A DNA stretch of 64,000 nt from Heloderma charlesbogerti (taxonomy: Eukaryota > Chordata > Lepidosauria > Squamata > Helodermatidae), in contig JANEZZ010000297.1 in assembly GCA_026122225.1 (NCBI GenBank), forward strand, positions 806,001 to 870,000. The letters are read 5' to 3'. Numbering within the stretch: position 1 is the stretch's first letter; each line of letters opens with the position of its first letter. Below the pieces are notes generated by a model, which had not been told where the DNA came from, made no database searches, and saw only the letters and a program-made list of their open reading frames with translations. Both the position numbers and the translations under genes were made by a program. Shown here in pieces: positions 11,249-23,337 of this stretch.

Positions 11249-11313
11249 ATCACGATCATCGTCGTCATCGTCATCATCATCATCACGTCATCATCGTCGT
11301 CATCATCATGATC
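11249..11313. repeat. (ATC/GTC)n imperfect microsatellite
   Basis: Trinucleotide tract mixing TCATCA and TCGTCG units. Confidence 0.95.
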
Positions 11314-14095
11314 TAAGCTTTTAGGTTGCAACTACACATTATAAGGAATAGCAGGTCTGTGTTGAGTTCCCCAGTTCCCCTTTATAATGCACAGTACAAT
11401 TTACCATATGTCTTAACATTATCATACAGTTTCCCCACCACTGACACCTAAAGATGGTCAAGAGAGACATGAAAACTCACAAGACAATCATGTTAGGAGA
11501 AAAGGTAGGTTGCACCTCATATTAGGGCCAAGGGTCTTAACACAGGGCTTTTGTTTCTGTCATCCCCCCCTTTCTATTCTTAAAATGTGTAGTGCCATAT
11601 TTAGGCTCAGTTCTGATGTTACTCTGAACCACGGTTTGTTACTAAGTGAACAAGCTTTTGGCTTGTGCCCTCTCTTTTCCCCTCTCCCCTTCCTTCCTTC
11701 CTTCCTTCCTTCCTTCCTTCCTTCCTTCCTTCCTTTCCCCTCTCCTGCTCTAATTCAATTCCTTACCTCCTTTTTAGTGCAAAGCCAGTTTGCTATTACA
11801 TCCAAACCAGCGAAGTGTAGTTTGCCTTTGCCCTCCAAACCAAGATTACAAACCACAGTGTGAAGCTGATTTGAAATCCTCATCTGGAGGTCAAGCTCAA
11901 AATAATTTGGTGGTTCAACTGCAATGGCAAATAAGGTTTGGGCTGAAGGGGAAGCCACTCACTCAACTGGAGAGTACGAGGGGAGGAAGGGTACAGAGGG
12001 TTTTGGAATTACATATGAACTACCCCTTTAGAGACAGTTGGGAAAACACCTGTAAATACTCAATTTGTAGAAGCATTTTTCTCTGGTATCATGAATTTGA
12101 TGCAGGGGGAATCGGGCAGAATGCATATTACTGAAAGGTGATTTGGGGGCAGCACAGGGGGGATTCAATTTTTCCATCTGACACATCTGTTTTGAATGAG
12201 ATTTGTGCTTCAGATTGCCTTTAGGGAAAGCTTACTTTTGGGGAAAAAGAAGTCTCAGGGGAGGATATTATTGAGTTTTCAACTCTCAGGCTGGACTCAG
12301 AGAGATAACTGGTGCCTGGGATACTTCAATCATTGGAATGAAACCATACGTGTGTGTGCTTGCTTGCCATGGGAAAAAATTCTCATAACCAGCCTATGAA
12401 GCAATGAGATGCCTCAACTCAGCTTGTAATACCATATTCAATATACCTAGCACACCCTGTAGAGTTTTGAATTCCCCCATTACATTTTTCAAAGAAGAAA
12501 TCAAATCTCACAAAAATTCAGCACAGTGCTAATTTTACACTACACCTTTATGTAGTCTATCTCTCACTTTCTTTCTCCACAAACATATACACTCTACACA
12601 ACATATCTTAAATAATGACAAAGAACAATCTTTTTTTAAAAAAAAAGTGAAAGAAAAGCAAATGATGCATAATCCCATATCTAGTTATCGAAAGAATTTG
12701 AGTGATATAAATGCATGGGAAAATACTTGTTGATTGCTACTCTGTGCCGATAAATGGAGCCTATTGACATTTGGGGGAGGATGAAATGTCTACTAAACAG
12801 CGTGCCACTGTAGAATGCTAACCATGCAGTGATTTCCCCACAATTGTAAGGAATCCCCGAAGCGTTTACTGGGCTGCCTCAATATATACCTGCCATGTGC
12901 ACAAAACCAGCAGCACATTCTTTAGAGAACTCCGATGCCATTCAAATGAGATAGTAGCATGAAGTGTCAGGTCACATGGCAAGAAACAGAGTCAACACGT
13001 TCCCAAACTGTAAGGTTAATATTTATATCAGGGCTGGATCTATTATGTTGTTGCTGTTTTTTACTAGAACGTCAAGCTCCACCAGCCAGGGCTAGATGCA
13101 AAATGATGGCATGGGGGTGAGGGTGGCGAGGGTTGTACAGTTAGAATTGAGGGTCAGGGCGCCTGTCATAATACTAGAACTCGGGGTCATCCCCTGAAGC
13201 TGATTGGTGGGAGATTCAGGACAGATCAAAGGATGTTCTTCTTCACACAGTGCCTAGTTAAAATGGGAATTTTGCTACCACAAGATGTAATGTTGGCAGG
13301 TATATTAGTGAAGAACTACAAAATAAGAAATAATACTTTGGTTTTAATAAATACCCCCCTCCCGCATGCACACACACATACACTTTGCTAGCAAGTGCTA
13401 TTTTGTGAAAGAATCCTAACCAGTACATAAAGGTTTATTATATTTCCTCCACCTCTAGTCTTAAGAGAAAACGCTATAATGTTTCCAGGCATTTGAAGGG
13501 TGGGGGTGGGGTGGGGGTTAGGATGTTAATGGATTCCAGTTTCAAACACCTCTAGTCCCTGTGATGACAGATAGCTGAAATGTTATTATTTTGCCAGATA
13601 CTTCTGGAGGTTAACAGTTTAGGGACACATTTTGCTTGCAAATTGTCAGAACGATTAAGTTGCTGTGTTTGCAAAGAATTTAGCAGAGCAAGAAAAGCTC
13701 TGAGCTTGCCCTCTTTAACCACAGACGTAATCCCTAGGCTATTGATATCTGGCTGCCCTCATGATAGGTGAAGCCTCATATCCGTAGCAGATGAACAGAA
13801 GAAGAAAATGCTCTCCTAACCTGCAAACAGCTGATGCACAGAGGAAAAGGAAGAAGAGGTCTTACTCCATTTATATTCCCCGCCCAATAATCTGTCAGGG
13901 AAGAATGACAGAAGCTAAGGGTATGTGTAATGTGTTTCAGGATTAAGTTAGGAAAAGCAGGAAGAGTCATGGCACAGGGGAGCAAAAGAAAATAAGGTGT
14001 GCTGATGTACTGGCAAGGTACATGACAGATTCACCAGGTAAAGTCGATGGAAAGTCTAACATAATTGCTGACAAGCTGCTCAGACAATGAGTCAC
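11314..14095. other. Largely unique sequence
   Basis: Apart from the CCTT microsatellite (11690-11735), a short T/A run near 12630 and CACACA near 13370, I recognise no repeat family or exon here. Frames are all under 120 codons with no domain that I know. Confidence 0.45.
11690..11735. repeat. (CCTT)n microsatellite
   Basis: About eleven tandem TTCC units. Confidence 0.97.
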
Positions 14096-14099
14096 TAAA

Positions 14100-14393
14100 G
14101 GCGCAGTCCTATCGGGATTGTCGACAGCCTCCGATATCAGAGACTGCCTAGTATCTTATGCAGGGCAGGCAGAGAACAGAGAGAGAGAGGATCCTCTCAT
14201 CTGTGCTCCGGCCGCCCTGCTTTTGCTGCTAGATGGCCAATTTTGGTTGTCTAGCCGGGCCGGGGCACTTCGGAGAGGGATGGGGGAAGGCTGCATGGTG
14301 CATAGGAAGCTGTGTAAACTGGCTTCTGTGGTCTCTTCCCCTCTCTGCCCCTTGGACTGCCCCCTCTTCATCCCCTCTCTGTGCTCCGTTTCT
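14100..14393 (+). repeat. Dispersed repeat 'GCAATCCTATG', copy 1
   Basis: Shares CTCTG/CTCCGGCC..CCTGC, AGATGGCCAATTTTGG and TGTCTAGCC with 20105-20470 and 62215-62655. The complete copies begin with GCAATCCTATG-like text and end with CATAGGATTG(C/T), an inverted-terminal arrangement typical of a small DNA transposon. This copy starts GCGCAGTCCTATC and lost its right end where element D lies. Unnamed here. Confidence 0.6.
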
Positions 14394-14401
14394 GAGTGCA
14401 G

Positions 14402-15248
14402 TAGGGATGTCAGAGAATTCCGCCACGGATCTCGGTGAGGCCGAATGCCAGTGCATTCGCCCCCCCCAAATCTGTGGCAGAACGGCCTGCCACCCCCCGC
14501 CCCCCCGCGGATCCCCCCCCGGATGAGACTAACCTGGGGCGGATCTTCTGGGCGGCGGCGGCTCCAGCGGTGGCTGTGGCGGCGGCGGCTGCAGCGGCTG
14601 GTCTTCCGATTAGCTGCCACCACCACCATTTGCAGTCTTGCCTTTTTTTTTTTTTTACAGAGATGTGATAGGCTATGTACGTTTTTACGTAGCCTATCAC
14701 ATCTCTGTAAAAAAAAAAAAGATGAAGAAAAATAAGGAATGCAAATGGTGGTGGCCATAGCCGCCGCCATTTGCGTACGCATTTTTTTTTTTTTTTACCC
14801 AGACGTGATAGGCTACATAAGTTTTTACGTAGCCTAAAACGTCTGGGTAAAAAAAAAAGAAAAGGCATATGCAAATGGCGGCAGCTGCAGCCGCCGCTGT
14901 TTGCGTTCCTTATTTTTCTTCATCTTACTCTATGTAAATATTTACATAGACTAAGATGAAGAAAAATAAGGAATGCAAATGGCGGCGGCCATAGCCGCCG
15001 CCATTTGCGTACGCGTTCCCCCCCCTTACCCAGAGCCCTCCGCGGCTGGAAATCCGGCTGCGGATGGCCCTGGCCTGGGCCTGGCCAGCTGCTCCATGGA
15101 GCCACCGCGGAGCACAGCTGGCTTTTGAGGATTCCAGGGGGGAGGACCAGATCGCCTCCCCCCCCATCGAGGATTCTGGGGGGAGGGACGGAATGCCCCC
15201 CCCATGAACATATTCCGCAGAAAGGTAAGTGACTTTCGTACATCCCTA
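14402..15248 (-). mobile_element. Palindromic TAGGGATG-family hAT-like element D
   Basis: Termini TAGGGATG and CATCCCTA, target duplications GAGTGCAG and GAGCGCAG (7 of 8). The core (about 14640-15015) alternates TACGTAAA-type hairpins with GCAAATGGCGGCGGC hairpins. On the minus strand an ATG at 14629 opens 32 codons, VVVAANRKTSRCSRRR then RWSRRRPEDPPQ, ending at CAG|GTTAGT (14534). This is the same length and nearly the same peptide as in the copy at 46833-47394. The other end has a plus-strand donor-like AAGGTAAGT at 15223-15231. No transposase. Confidence 0.92.
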
Positions 15249-15374
15249 GAGCGCAGAGACCAGCAAGAACAGTGCCACCTATGAGTGATCTAAGTAAAGG
15301 TGCTGGGAAGAGGGACCTATTCCAGGGTAAAACAAAAAAGCCAAGCCAAGCCAAATAATGAGCTGAAGCAGTGA

Positions 15375-16675
15375 TATTGTCATGGACCAGGGCCCTAAAA
15401 CTTCATTCTCTTGTCCCCTTGTCTTCTGAGGAAGAGAGTTTAGAGTTAACAGTGCAGGGAGATGATTTGCTCATGGGAAGACATCATGAGATTTTGCTGC
15501 CTCCATTGCATCCTCAAGTAGCCATCCAGCAGAGCTCTTCCAGGTGCTCTGGTGGTTGTTAACATCTTCCCCAGTAAATGGGGCCCTGGCCCCATCGAGG
15601 ACCTGCTGTGACCTTTTTGCATCGCACTTTGAGGACAAAATCACTTGTCTCTGCAGCGACCTTGATGCTGTTGTTAGTGCAGTACCAGTCAAGGTGTCTG
15701 ATGCCACCATCTGCCCAATTTTGTGGGATCAGTTCCAGTTGTTACGGCCTGATGATGTGAACAAGATGCTTGCAATAACGCAACTGACCACGTGCGCTCT
15801 TGATCCTTGTCCCTCCTGGTTAATAAAAGCTAGCTGAGGGGGTATGACTGGGTGGGTCCAGGGAGTGATAAATGCTTCCCTACGGGAAGGGGTGGTCCCT
15901 GCTGTCCTTAAGGAGGTAGTAGTGTGGCCACTCCTGAAGAAGCCCACCCTGGACCCAACATTATTAGACAACTATCACCCAGTCACAAATACCCCTTTTC
16001 TAGGGAAGGTACTTGAGAGGGTTGTGGCGGACCAATTGCAGGCACTCTTGGAGGATACTGATTATCTAGACCCATTTCAGTCTGGGTTTTGTCCTGGTTA
16101 CGGGACTGAATCAGCCTTGGTCACCCTGATGGATGACCTTTATCGGGAGAGGGACAGGGGGAGAGCGACTCTGTTAATAATGCTCGATCTCTCATTGGCT
16201 TTTGAAACCATCGACCATGGTATCCTCCTGGATCGACTTTGTGGGATGGGTATCGAAGGCACTGTGCTACAGTGGTTCTGGTCCTACCTATGGGGCCGAT
16301 TTCCGAGAGTAACATTGGGTGACTATTCCTAGGCCCCTTGGCAACTGAGCTATGGGGTGCCGTAGGGTACCATCTTGTCCCAAAAGTTGTTTAACATCTA
16401 TATGAAGCTGCTGGGAGTGGTCATTAGGGGATTTGGAGCTAAATGCCATCACTATGCTGATGACACACAGCTCTATCTCCCTGTGACTTCTGAATCAGGA
16501 GAGGCTGTGCAAGTCCTGAATCAGTGCCTAGACTCAGTAATGGGCCGGATGAGGACCAATAAACTGAAAATGAATCCTGATTCCTGGCAAGACGGGTGAG
16601 TAGTTCCCGGGTCCGGCAGGTAGGTTCATTGCCTCTTCTGGATGGGGTTGCACTCCCTCTGAAAGATCAGGTCTA
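15375..16675 (+). pseudogene. L2 LINE ORF2 remnant, first part
   Basis: Encodes L2-type reverse transcriptase pieces in two frames. The frame at 15544-15837 is the segment before the RT (FASHFEDKI..). The frame at 15844-16332 carries RT text including LLDNYHPVTN, FQSGFCPGYGTESAL and motif A as LDLSLAFETIDH. The frame at 16375-16599 carries motif C as YADDTQLY. Motif A has Glu where the family has catalytic Asp, and in-frame stops occur near 15837 and 16330, so this copy is dead. Interrupted on the right by a Sauria-type SINE. Confidence 0.9.
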
Positions 16676-16685
16676 TAGTCTGGGG

Positions 16686-17036
16686 CGGATAAGGTAAAGG
16701 TAAAGGTGTCCCCAACCAGTCGTGTCCGACTCTAGGGTGCAGTGCTCATCCCCGTTTCTAAGCCGAAGAGCCAGCACTGTCCGAAGATGCTTCCGTGGTC
16801 ATGTGGCCAGCATGACTGAACATCGAGGTGCTCGGAACGCTGTTACCTTTCCCGCCAAGGTGGTACCTATTTATCTACTTGCAATTTCTTGCTTTCAAAG
16901 TGCTAGGTTGGCAGAAGCTGGGACTGAAGACGGGAGCTCACTCATGCAGCACTCGGGTCTCGAACTGCTGACCTGCTGACCTGCCGACCTTCCAGTCTGC
17001 AGTTCAGCATCTTAACCACTAAGCCACCGCGGCCCT
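16686..17036 (-). mobile_element. Sauria-type SINE inserted in L2
   Basis: On the minus strand the head starts GGGCCGCGGTGGCTTAGTGG, with a tRNA-like A box (TGGCTTAGTGG) and B box (GTTCGAGACCC). The 3' tail contains AGAGTCGGACACGACT followed by CTTTACC repeats. That tail closely matches the BovB 3' end in this window (AGAGTCGGACACAACT at 33955), which is how Sauria SINEs are thought to be mobilised. The 10-base direct repeat TAGTCTGGGG flanks it (16676-16685 and 17037-17046). Confidence 0.92.
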
Positions 17037-17046
17037 TAGTCTGGGG

Positions 17047-17397
17047 ATACTCTAGATAAATCATTGTTGCTGGAGGCCCAAGTGGTCGCGGCGGCTTGGA
17101 GTGCCTTTTACCAGTTTCGGCTGGTTTGCCAGCTACGGCCTCTCCTGGACAGGGATAGCTTGACCACGGTGGTACAGGCATTAATAACCTCAAGACTGGA
17201 TTACTGCAATACTCTCTATGTGGGGCTGCCCTTAAGGCTGGTCCGGAAGCTGGAGCTAGCGCAGAATGTAGCAGCTTGGCTGTTGTCAGGAGCTGCCCCT
17301 TTTCAGTGTGTAACTCCTTTGCTGAGGGAACTGCACTGGCTGCCTATTCGCTACCGGTCCAGGTTTAAGGTATTAGTACTAGTGTACAAAGCCCTAA
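17047..17397 (+). pseudogene. L2 LINE ORF2 remnant, second part
   Basis: Resumes the L2 C-terminal coding region after the SINE: LDYCNTLYVGLP, KLELAQNVAAWLLSG and LRELHWLPIRYRSRFKVL are typical of L2/Jockey-type elements. It ends at the 12-base target site ACAAAGCCCTAA (17386-17397), where a BovB fragment was inserted. Confidence 0.9.
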
Positions 17398-17898
17398 TGT
17401 TGCATAGTAAGAAGCAGACACATCACCTTGCCAACAAAGGTCCATGTAATCAAAGCTATGGTTTTCCCAGTAGCAACGTATGGCTGTGAGAGCTGGACTA
17501 TAAGGAAGGCTGAGCGCCGAAGAATTGATGCTTTCAAACTGTGGTGCTGTGGAAGACTCTTATGAGTCCCCTGGACTGCAAGGAGGTCAAATCAGTCCAT
17601 CCTAAAGGAAATCAACCCTGACTGCTCATTGGAAGGACAGATACTGAAGCTGAAGAAGCTGAAATATTTTGGCCACCTAATGTGAAGAGAAAACTCCCTG
17701 GAAAAGACCCTGATGCTGGGAAAGATTGAAGGCAAAAGGAGAAGGGGACAGCATAGGATGAGATGGCTAGATAGCATCACCAATGCAATGAATATGAACT
17801 TGAGCACGCTCCAGGAGAGAGCGGAGGACAGGAAGGCCTGGCGTGCTATGGTCCATGGGGTCACGAAGAGATGGACATGACTTAATGACTGAACAACA
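17398..17898 (+). mobile_element. 5'-truncated BovB (RTE) inserted in L2
   Basis: About 500 bases of the BovB 3' end (text encoding AERRRIDAFKLWCC.. and the terminal GACTGAACAACAAC). Direct repeats ACAAAGCCCTAA / ACAAAGACCTAA (11 of 12) flank it, showing a separate target-primed insertion into the L2. Frameshifted relative to the full-length copy at 30777. Confidence 0.93.
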
Positions 17899-17910
17899 AC
17901 AAAGACCTAA

Positions 17911-18326
17911 ACAACTTGGGACCAGGAAACCTGAGAGAGCACTTCCTTCCTTACCAACCTGCCTGGTCACTGAGGTCATCAGATGGCATGTTCCTGGTGG
18001 TTCCACATGGACCCATGGCCCGGTTGGAGTCCACCAGGAAAAGAGCCTTCAGTGTGATGGCCCCCTTCCTGTGGAATTCCCTACCTTTAGAGGTCAGGCA
18101 GGTGCCAACATTGTGTTCCTTCTGGCGCCTCCTGAAGACATTGTTCTTTCAAGAGGCCTTCCTTGCATGACCAGCTGTGGTTTGTTAAACTCCACTTTGT
18201 TGGGGTTTGTCTTTTTAAAAAAACATTTTAACTCTTTTAACCATTTTTTAAAATTATTTTAACATGTTGTTCACTGCTCTGCAATCTTCTGATGAGGAGC
18301 AGTATATACATATTGTAAATAAATAA
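17911..18326 (+). pseudogene. L2 LINE ORF2 end and 3' UTR
   Basis: Continues with the L2 extreme C-terminus (GPMARLESTRKRAFSVMAPF, then LWNSLPLEVRQ in the frame at 17916-18170). The AT-rich 3' UTR ends in GTAAATAAATAAATAA, the usual L2 terminal tetramer repeat. Confidence 0.9.
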
Positions 18327-18329
18327 ATA

Positions 18330-19058
18330 AGATCTCTACCTCCCCAGGGCCTAGTTTCCCAGAAAGATCCTGTAAGTCAGCTCTCCTGCAACCAGAGGTG
18401 GTAGCCTTGCTGTCTTTGGACTCTGAGGGCTCCAGCCATTGGGGACACTCACGTGCCATGGCCGCTCCTATGTCATCACAGCTTGAGGCTGCTAAAACAG
18501 GCCAGGCAGCCCCTTCAACAGACAAAACCTCAGTCAGTGTGGTGAAGCCAACCAACCTAAAGGCAGCCAAACTTGTCTTGATCTGTCTTGTTGGAGCAGC
18601 ATACAGCTAACCTTGGCTGGCCTCCGGCCCCACTTGGAGCGTTCCATGATGGTAATCTCTTCCTGTCTTGCATATATGAGAAACCTCACCTCACCTGACT
18701 CCTGCTAAAGATCTGACCCATAGCAGAAACCTGCAACCCAGGCTACAGCGCAGAGCAACATGGCCTGAAATGATAAAGATACAGGAAGATGGTGGCAGCC
18801 AGTAGGTCATTCTAGTGGTGGTTGAACAATTCTTGGCTTGATTCAGAACTGGGCTTGGATAATATGAGCTATTTCTCACCATACTGGAAAATAGATTCCC
18901 ACCCCCTTGGGTCCAATTCCAAAATTCAGAATCCCCCCAATGACACCATCAGGAACACAATGGGACCCAAAAGCCTCCCTCACATTCTGCAAGCCCCTGA
19001 AATCCTGGAATCCCCAACCATGGGTCTCTGAGCACTGCCCCTTTCCTTCTCCCCTCCA
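18330..19058. other. No clearly recognised feature
   Basis: Text around 18365-18610 and 18870-19030 shows no family I can name. Confidence 0.4.
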
Positions 19059-19059
19059 G

Positions 19060-19175
19060 AGGAGGGTCTTTGATACTGAGCATACTATATAGGTAGATTC
19101 ATGTTGGGGGAGGCACTCCATCAGATATTGTGGTCCCAAACTGTGTAAGGCTTTATAGGTTAAAACCAGCACCTT
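19060..19175 (-). mobile_element. L2 ORF2 C-terminal fragment
   Basis: The minus-strand translation LVLTYKALHSLGPQYLMECL matches the C-terminal region of L2 LINEs. It abuts plus-strand L2-like text (GGCAGCCAGTGCA near 19199), so the locus is a mosaic of opposed fragments. Confidence 0.6.
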
Positions 19176-19586
19176 GAACTGGGTTTCGGAAACATACAGG
19201 CAGCCAGTGCAAGCGGGCCAGAGTCGGTCTTATATGTTTGGACCTTCTGGTCCCCGTTATCCATCTATTCTGGCCACCACATTTTTCATGAGCTGCAGCT
19301 TCTGAACCATCTTCAAAGGCAGCCCCACATAGGTCTAACCTGGAGATTACCAGAGAAGAGAGTGTGTTCTACCAACTTTGGTTGGTGGCCCAGCCCCTAT
19401 CTGGAAAAGGATAACCTGGCTTCAGTTGTGTATGCTCTGGTAAACTCCAGAGTTGTTTTAGATATATGTTTCTTTTGTATATATTGTCTGTTCATGTGTT
19501 TTTTATGTAAATGGTTTTTAATTTCTGTAAACTGTATATTTTTAATCTCTGTAAACTGCCCAGAGATTAGGTGGTATAGAAATGTC

Positions 19587-19625
<39 letters not shown>
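19140..19625 (+). mobile_element. L2-related fragments ending in (TAA)n
   Basis: Plus-strand text TTTATAGGTTAAAACCAGCACC..GAAACATACAGGCAGCCAGTGCA is common in reptile L2-type LINEs. The end, GTAAACTGCCCAGAGATTAG then GGTATAGAAATGTCAATAATAA, is a standard L2 3' end with a (TAA)n tail at 19588-19620. Confidence 0.7.
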
Positions 19626-20066
19626 TGGCACCAGCCATGATCAGGAGGCATCTCTATGTGATCACTATTCCTCCCTGGGATCTGGAACATTGAAAAGACA
19701 GTGTCCCAGGCACTGGGGATATGTAGTTCTAGAATGCCTGAGTATTCAATAGGGACACAGGGCATCTTGGAAACAACTTATTCCAGGGCTCCTTGAGCCT
19801 GCAACACTGTTGAGATTGAGAATGCTCATGACAGTATCCCAAGGGGACACTACCAACTGTTTCCCAGGTTTTGTGCAGTTTCTCCCCCATTCTAAAAGGT
19901 TGAAATGCCTCACCTAAGGCTTAGTTCCTGGCAGTTATGGAATTCAGCCCCCTGGCATAGGAACTGGAGAAATTCATACTCTGAATCTGGTAAAACAACT
20001 TTGGAGATGTCACTGCTTCAAAGGGCAGTTCAGGGAGAAGACCATGCCTTACTTAGGGTGCAAAAT

Positions 20067-20098
20067 AAATGAATGAATGAATGAATGAATTAATTAAT
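20067..20098. repeat. (GAAT)n microsatellite
   Basis: Tandem AATG units ending in TAATTAATAC. Confidence 0.95.
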
Positions 20099-20104
20099 AC
20101 CTAT

Positions 20105-20472
20105 GCAGATAGGTGGCCACCTCCAAACTCGGATGTGACCGCCTATCCAATGGAGGGCAGGAGAAGCATGGAGGGAATTGTTCCCTTCGTGCTTCTCCGG
20201 CCCTGCATTTTCAGCTAGGCAGCCAATTTTGTCTAGCCTGCAGGATGGCGGAGTGGGGGAAGAGGCTGCTGTATGACACATTGGATGCGTCATACCAGCA
20301 TTTCCACCTTCCCCACCCCAACATGCCCCCCAGAATGCCCCGTTTTGGCTGCTCTGTGCTCCTCTTGTGAGCACGGAGCACAGGGAAGTGGGGGAAGGTC
20401 AGTTCCTGGAAAACCAGATATCCTATGGCTGTCTAGCCACCGGCTAGCAGCCATAGGATTGCTCCCGAAATC
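20105..20472 (+). repeat. Dispersed repeat 'GCAATCCTATG', copy 2
   Basis: Aligns by eye with 62215-62655 (AGGTGGCCAC, TGACCGCCTATCCAATG, CAGCTAGGCAGCCAATTTTG) and ends TAGCAGCCATAGGATTGCTCC. The left start (CCTATGCAGATAGG) is the counterpart inverted end. No coding potential. Confidence 0.65.
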
Positions 20473-20534
20473 TCCTAGATAGACAGTTTATAATCCATCA
20501 CTAGTATTTATCCCCAAACCCAGCCTTCTACAAC

Positions 20535-20640
20535 CTGATAACCTCCATTTGGACTACAAGTCCCAGCTTTCCTGACCATTGGCCATGATGCCTGGGGCTG
20601 ATGGGAGTTGAAGTCCAAAACTTCTAGGTGGAGTGGGGAA
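20535..20640. mobile_element. Foldback MITE 'GGACTACAA..CC', copy 1
   Basis: Inverted arms: TTTGGACTACAAGTCCCAGC faces GGCTGATGGGAGTTGAAGTCCAAA across about 40 bases. Same family as 24405-24545, 25890-26035 and 57800-57915, a very common short hairpin element in lizards. Confidence 0.75.
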
Positions 20641-22990
20641 GACTCTCCTAGCCTTACAATCAAGGGCAGCTTTAAGCAACAATTTAGATATAGCCCTTGT
20701 AAACCTCCGGTTTTTAAAGAAAATATTATTAAACATCTATGTTTTAATTATTATTACTTTTAACCTGTTGCATTTCAGAACATCACAGTTCCAAAGAGCA
20801 ATTACCATTCTGACTTAAGGAAATAAACAGTGCCAATACACTGTCAAATATTCCTCTGATAGCTGGTCTTACCAATAATATAATTGCAGTCTTACCATTT
20901 TTTTTGTACTGACTAGGAGTTCAGCATTCCAAATTATCTGTTCTTGCTTCTAAATTGGAACCAGCGCACTCCATGGCTCCAGTTTTTTAAGGATCCAAAT
21001 TTTGTACTAGCACAGCGCCTCCATACATCACTGCAGTTGTCAGTTCCTTTGGTTCCTTTGTTCATCTTGACATGATCATACACATGAAAAAAGCCAGATT
21101 CATAATTGTGCAGAATTTAACCGATGCACACATACATGTCACAAAAATGCAAATGACATGTATGTGTACACTGTTGTATCAAGGTAATTTGTGAATGGTG
21201 TTTTACCAATGCACAGGAGTGCATCAATGTGTAAACCCCACTTTCCCTACCAGCATGTCCTTGTGGTGGATAGGAAACTATGAGGCCTGGGTTCAATTAG
21301 TCATAGGATGGGAAGGGGGGAAATGTCAGGAGCCCCAAACAGTATGCAGTGCCTCCAGGACACCATTCCACATGTTTCCTGAAAGGGGAGAGGAGAAACA
21401 ACCAGTGGGCAACTTATTAAAAATGGGGAAAGCAAGAGGGTTTATTTAACAAGAAGGGGGGGGAGAAGGGAGAAAACAGTAGGAACTCAGATGGATATAC
21501 AAAATGAGTCTGTAAGTAGCATAATAAGAGGGGATAGAGTCCAAACACTGAGTGTTCAAAGCTTCTCAGACCTGTCCGAGGCTCTTCTCTGTGAGATCAG
21601 GAGATGGCCACTGGCCTTTCCTCCATGCCACCAGTCTTCTCTTGATGGCTCTTTCTCACTCCCTCCCTCTCTGTATTCTCTTCTCCTCAGTTTCTCTGTT
21701 CTGTCTCCAACTTTCTATTTTCCTCTGAATGGTCTCTTATCTCTCTCAGTCCCCCTGCCCCCCAGAATCTCCTCAGCCATCCCCAGTCCCTAAAGGCCAA
21801 TAAGAAATGGTCTGTACTCCAGGAATCCCACAGTGGGCTACAGTGTACATGAATCTGTAAAACACTGTACAAAAGCAGTCAAGATTGCTTTACCACAGTG
21901 TTTTATCAATGCATCCATGAGCATCAGTAACGCAGAGAGGCAGTTTGGGCTGAAGAAATGCGGATGGGCTGAAGGAATGGAAAGGTATGACTAACTGGAC
22001 ATGACCAATTGTGGAATTACTGTTAGAAAGTCACCTGTGTCACATCAGTATTCAGAAGGAGTGGAGTGCGAGGAGAAGGAGTGAACCCAAGGAACAATCA
22101 ATGATAAAAGAGTGGAACAGGAGAAATCCATCCATAGTGCTGTTTACATTCCAAAAAATCACTACAAAGGAACATGCAAATTTAGGTTGCAGCCCTATGC
22201 ACATGTCCCTCAGAGTAAGCCTCATATGTCCAAGCGACCTGCATAGGATTGCTCCTATGTCACTTCTGCAGGCGATGTCTGTTTCCCACCACTAGGTGGC
22301 TGCAATGTTGAGGCTGACGGTATCTAAAGGCTTTCATCTGTTCCTGGCGAGGCTTCACTACCACAAGTGTAATACAGTGTGCGTTATACATAAAGCATGT
22401 TGAAACCTTAGCAAAAGTGCAATGCAAATACTCACTGACATCTGCCTGTTGCCTAAAAAATCTTTTGCTTGTTTCTTGGCCCATAGTCCTGAGTTCATCC
22501 TTCTTACACCCCCTATTGTTGCAGAGGGCTCAACAGCATGCTAGAGAAGGAGGGGTGTGTGTGTGTGAATTGCTCCCAGCTCTTGTTCTAGAAATAGCAT
22601 TGTCCCCTCTAGTTTCCTAGACAGCCTAAGTTGCCTAGGCAACCATCTAGGGTTGCCTTGTGGTAAGGCTAGGCCCAAGCCAGCTTCACTGCCAACTTGG
22701 CTTGGGAATCCTAAAAGCAAAGCAACGAACAAAACAAAACATATTTTCAGAGTAGCACAGTAGGCTTTAGGAAGGTGACCATGCACCCTACTTTACAGAG
22801 AACAGTCCTCTATTTGAAGGGCTGTCAGAGGACAGTTTTCTATTTGAATGTGTCCTCTATTTGAAGGGCTGTCCAGTCTAAGACTAGTTTTATATTTGTG
22901 CCGCATCAAATGTTTTGATCTTCTCATTTATGGCAATTTGTGAGGGGTGGGGGACAGATGAGAATCCAGCAGAAGAGGATGGAAAGGGAG
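20641..22990. other. Mostly unique sequence
   Basis: Contains a short repeat fragment at 22185-22262 (GCAGCCCTATGCACATGTCC .. GCATAGGATTGCTCC, inverted ends) and a TG run at 22554-22566. No exon or LINE is recognised. Confidence 0.4.
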
Positions 22991-23285
22991 AGAATTTTGA
23001 ACAATTTTCTCATCTGGGGATGGGGACAGTGGTTCTGTTTACCTTTCTAAAGATAGGAGATGGTTGAGAGCGTCTTCTTATTTTCTATTTTTAAAGGCTC
23101 CATGCACACTTGCAGTGTCATGGAGCTCTTTGCAGAGAGGCTTTCAGCCTGACGTTGTATCATACTCTCTTGAGTGTTCCAGGAACAGCTGCTGGCTGGG
23201 CTGAAAGCCTTTCTGCAAAAAGCTGATAAAACAATGCCTCTTTCACAGGGAGGGGATAATTTCATTAAAGTAGGTTTTGGCATAG
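22960..23285. repeat. Palindromic dispersed repeat related to 34172-35843
   Basis: GTTTACCTTTCTAAAGATAG..GATGGTTGAG resembles GCTTACCTTTCTAAGTGTTGATGGTGGCTGAG at 34309. Within it CTTTGCAGAGAGGCTTTCAGCC faces GGCTGAAAGCCTTTCTGCAAA, a hairpin spanning about 23130-23220. Confidence 0.5.
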
Positions 23286-23337
23286 GCTTAGTTTAAATTT
23301 AAAGAACCATAAGAAAGGAGAGCAGGGACCTTGAAGT

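Noticed and set aside
14156..14782. 208-codon minus-strand frame
   Set aside because: It runs through the GC-rich end and hairpins of element D into unrelated flank; only the 32-codon module inside it is shared with other copies.
16686..17036. Possible tRNA gene (A and B box)
   Set aside because: The boxes belong to the head of a Sauria-type SINE with a BovB-like tail and cannot fold a full cloverleaf; the same applies to the other SINEs.
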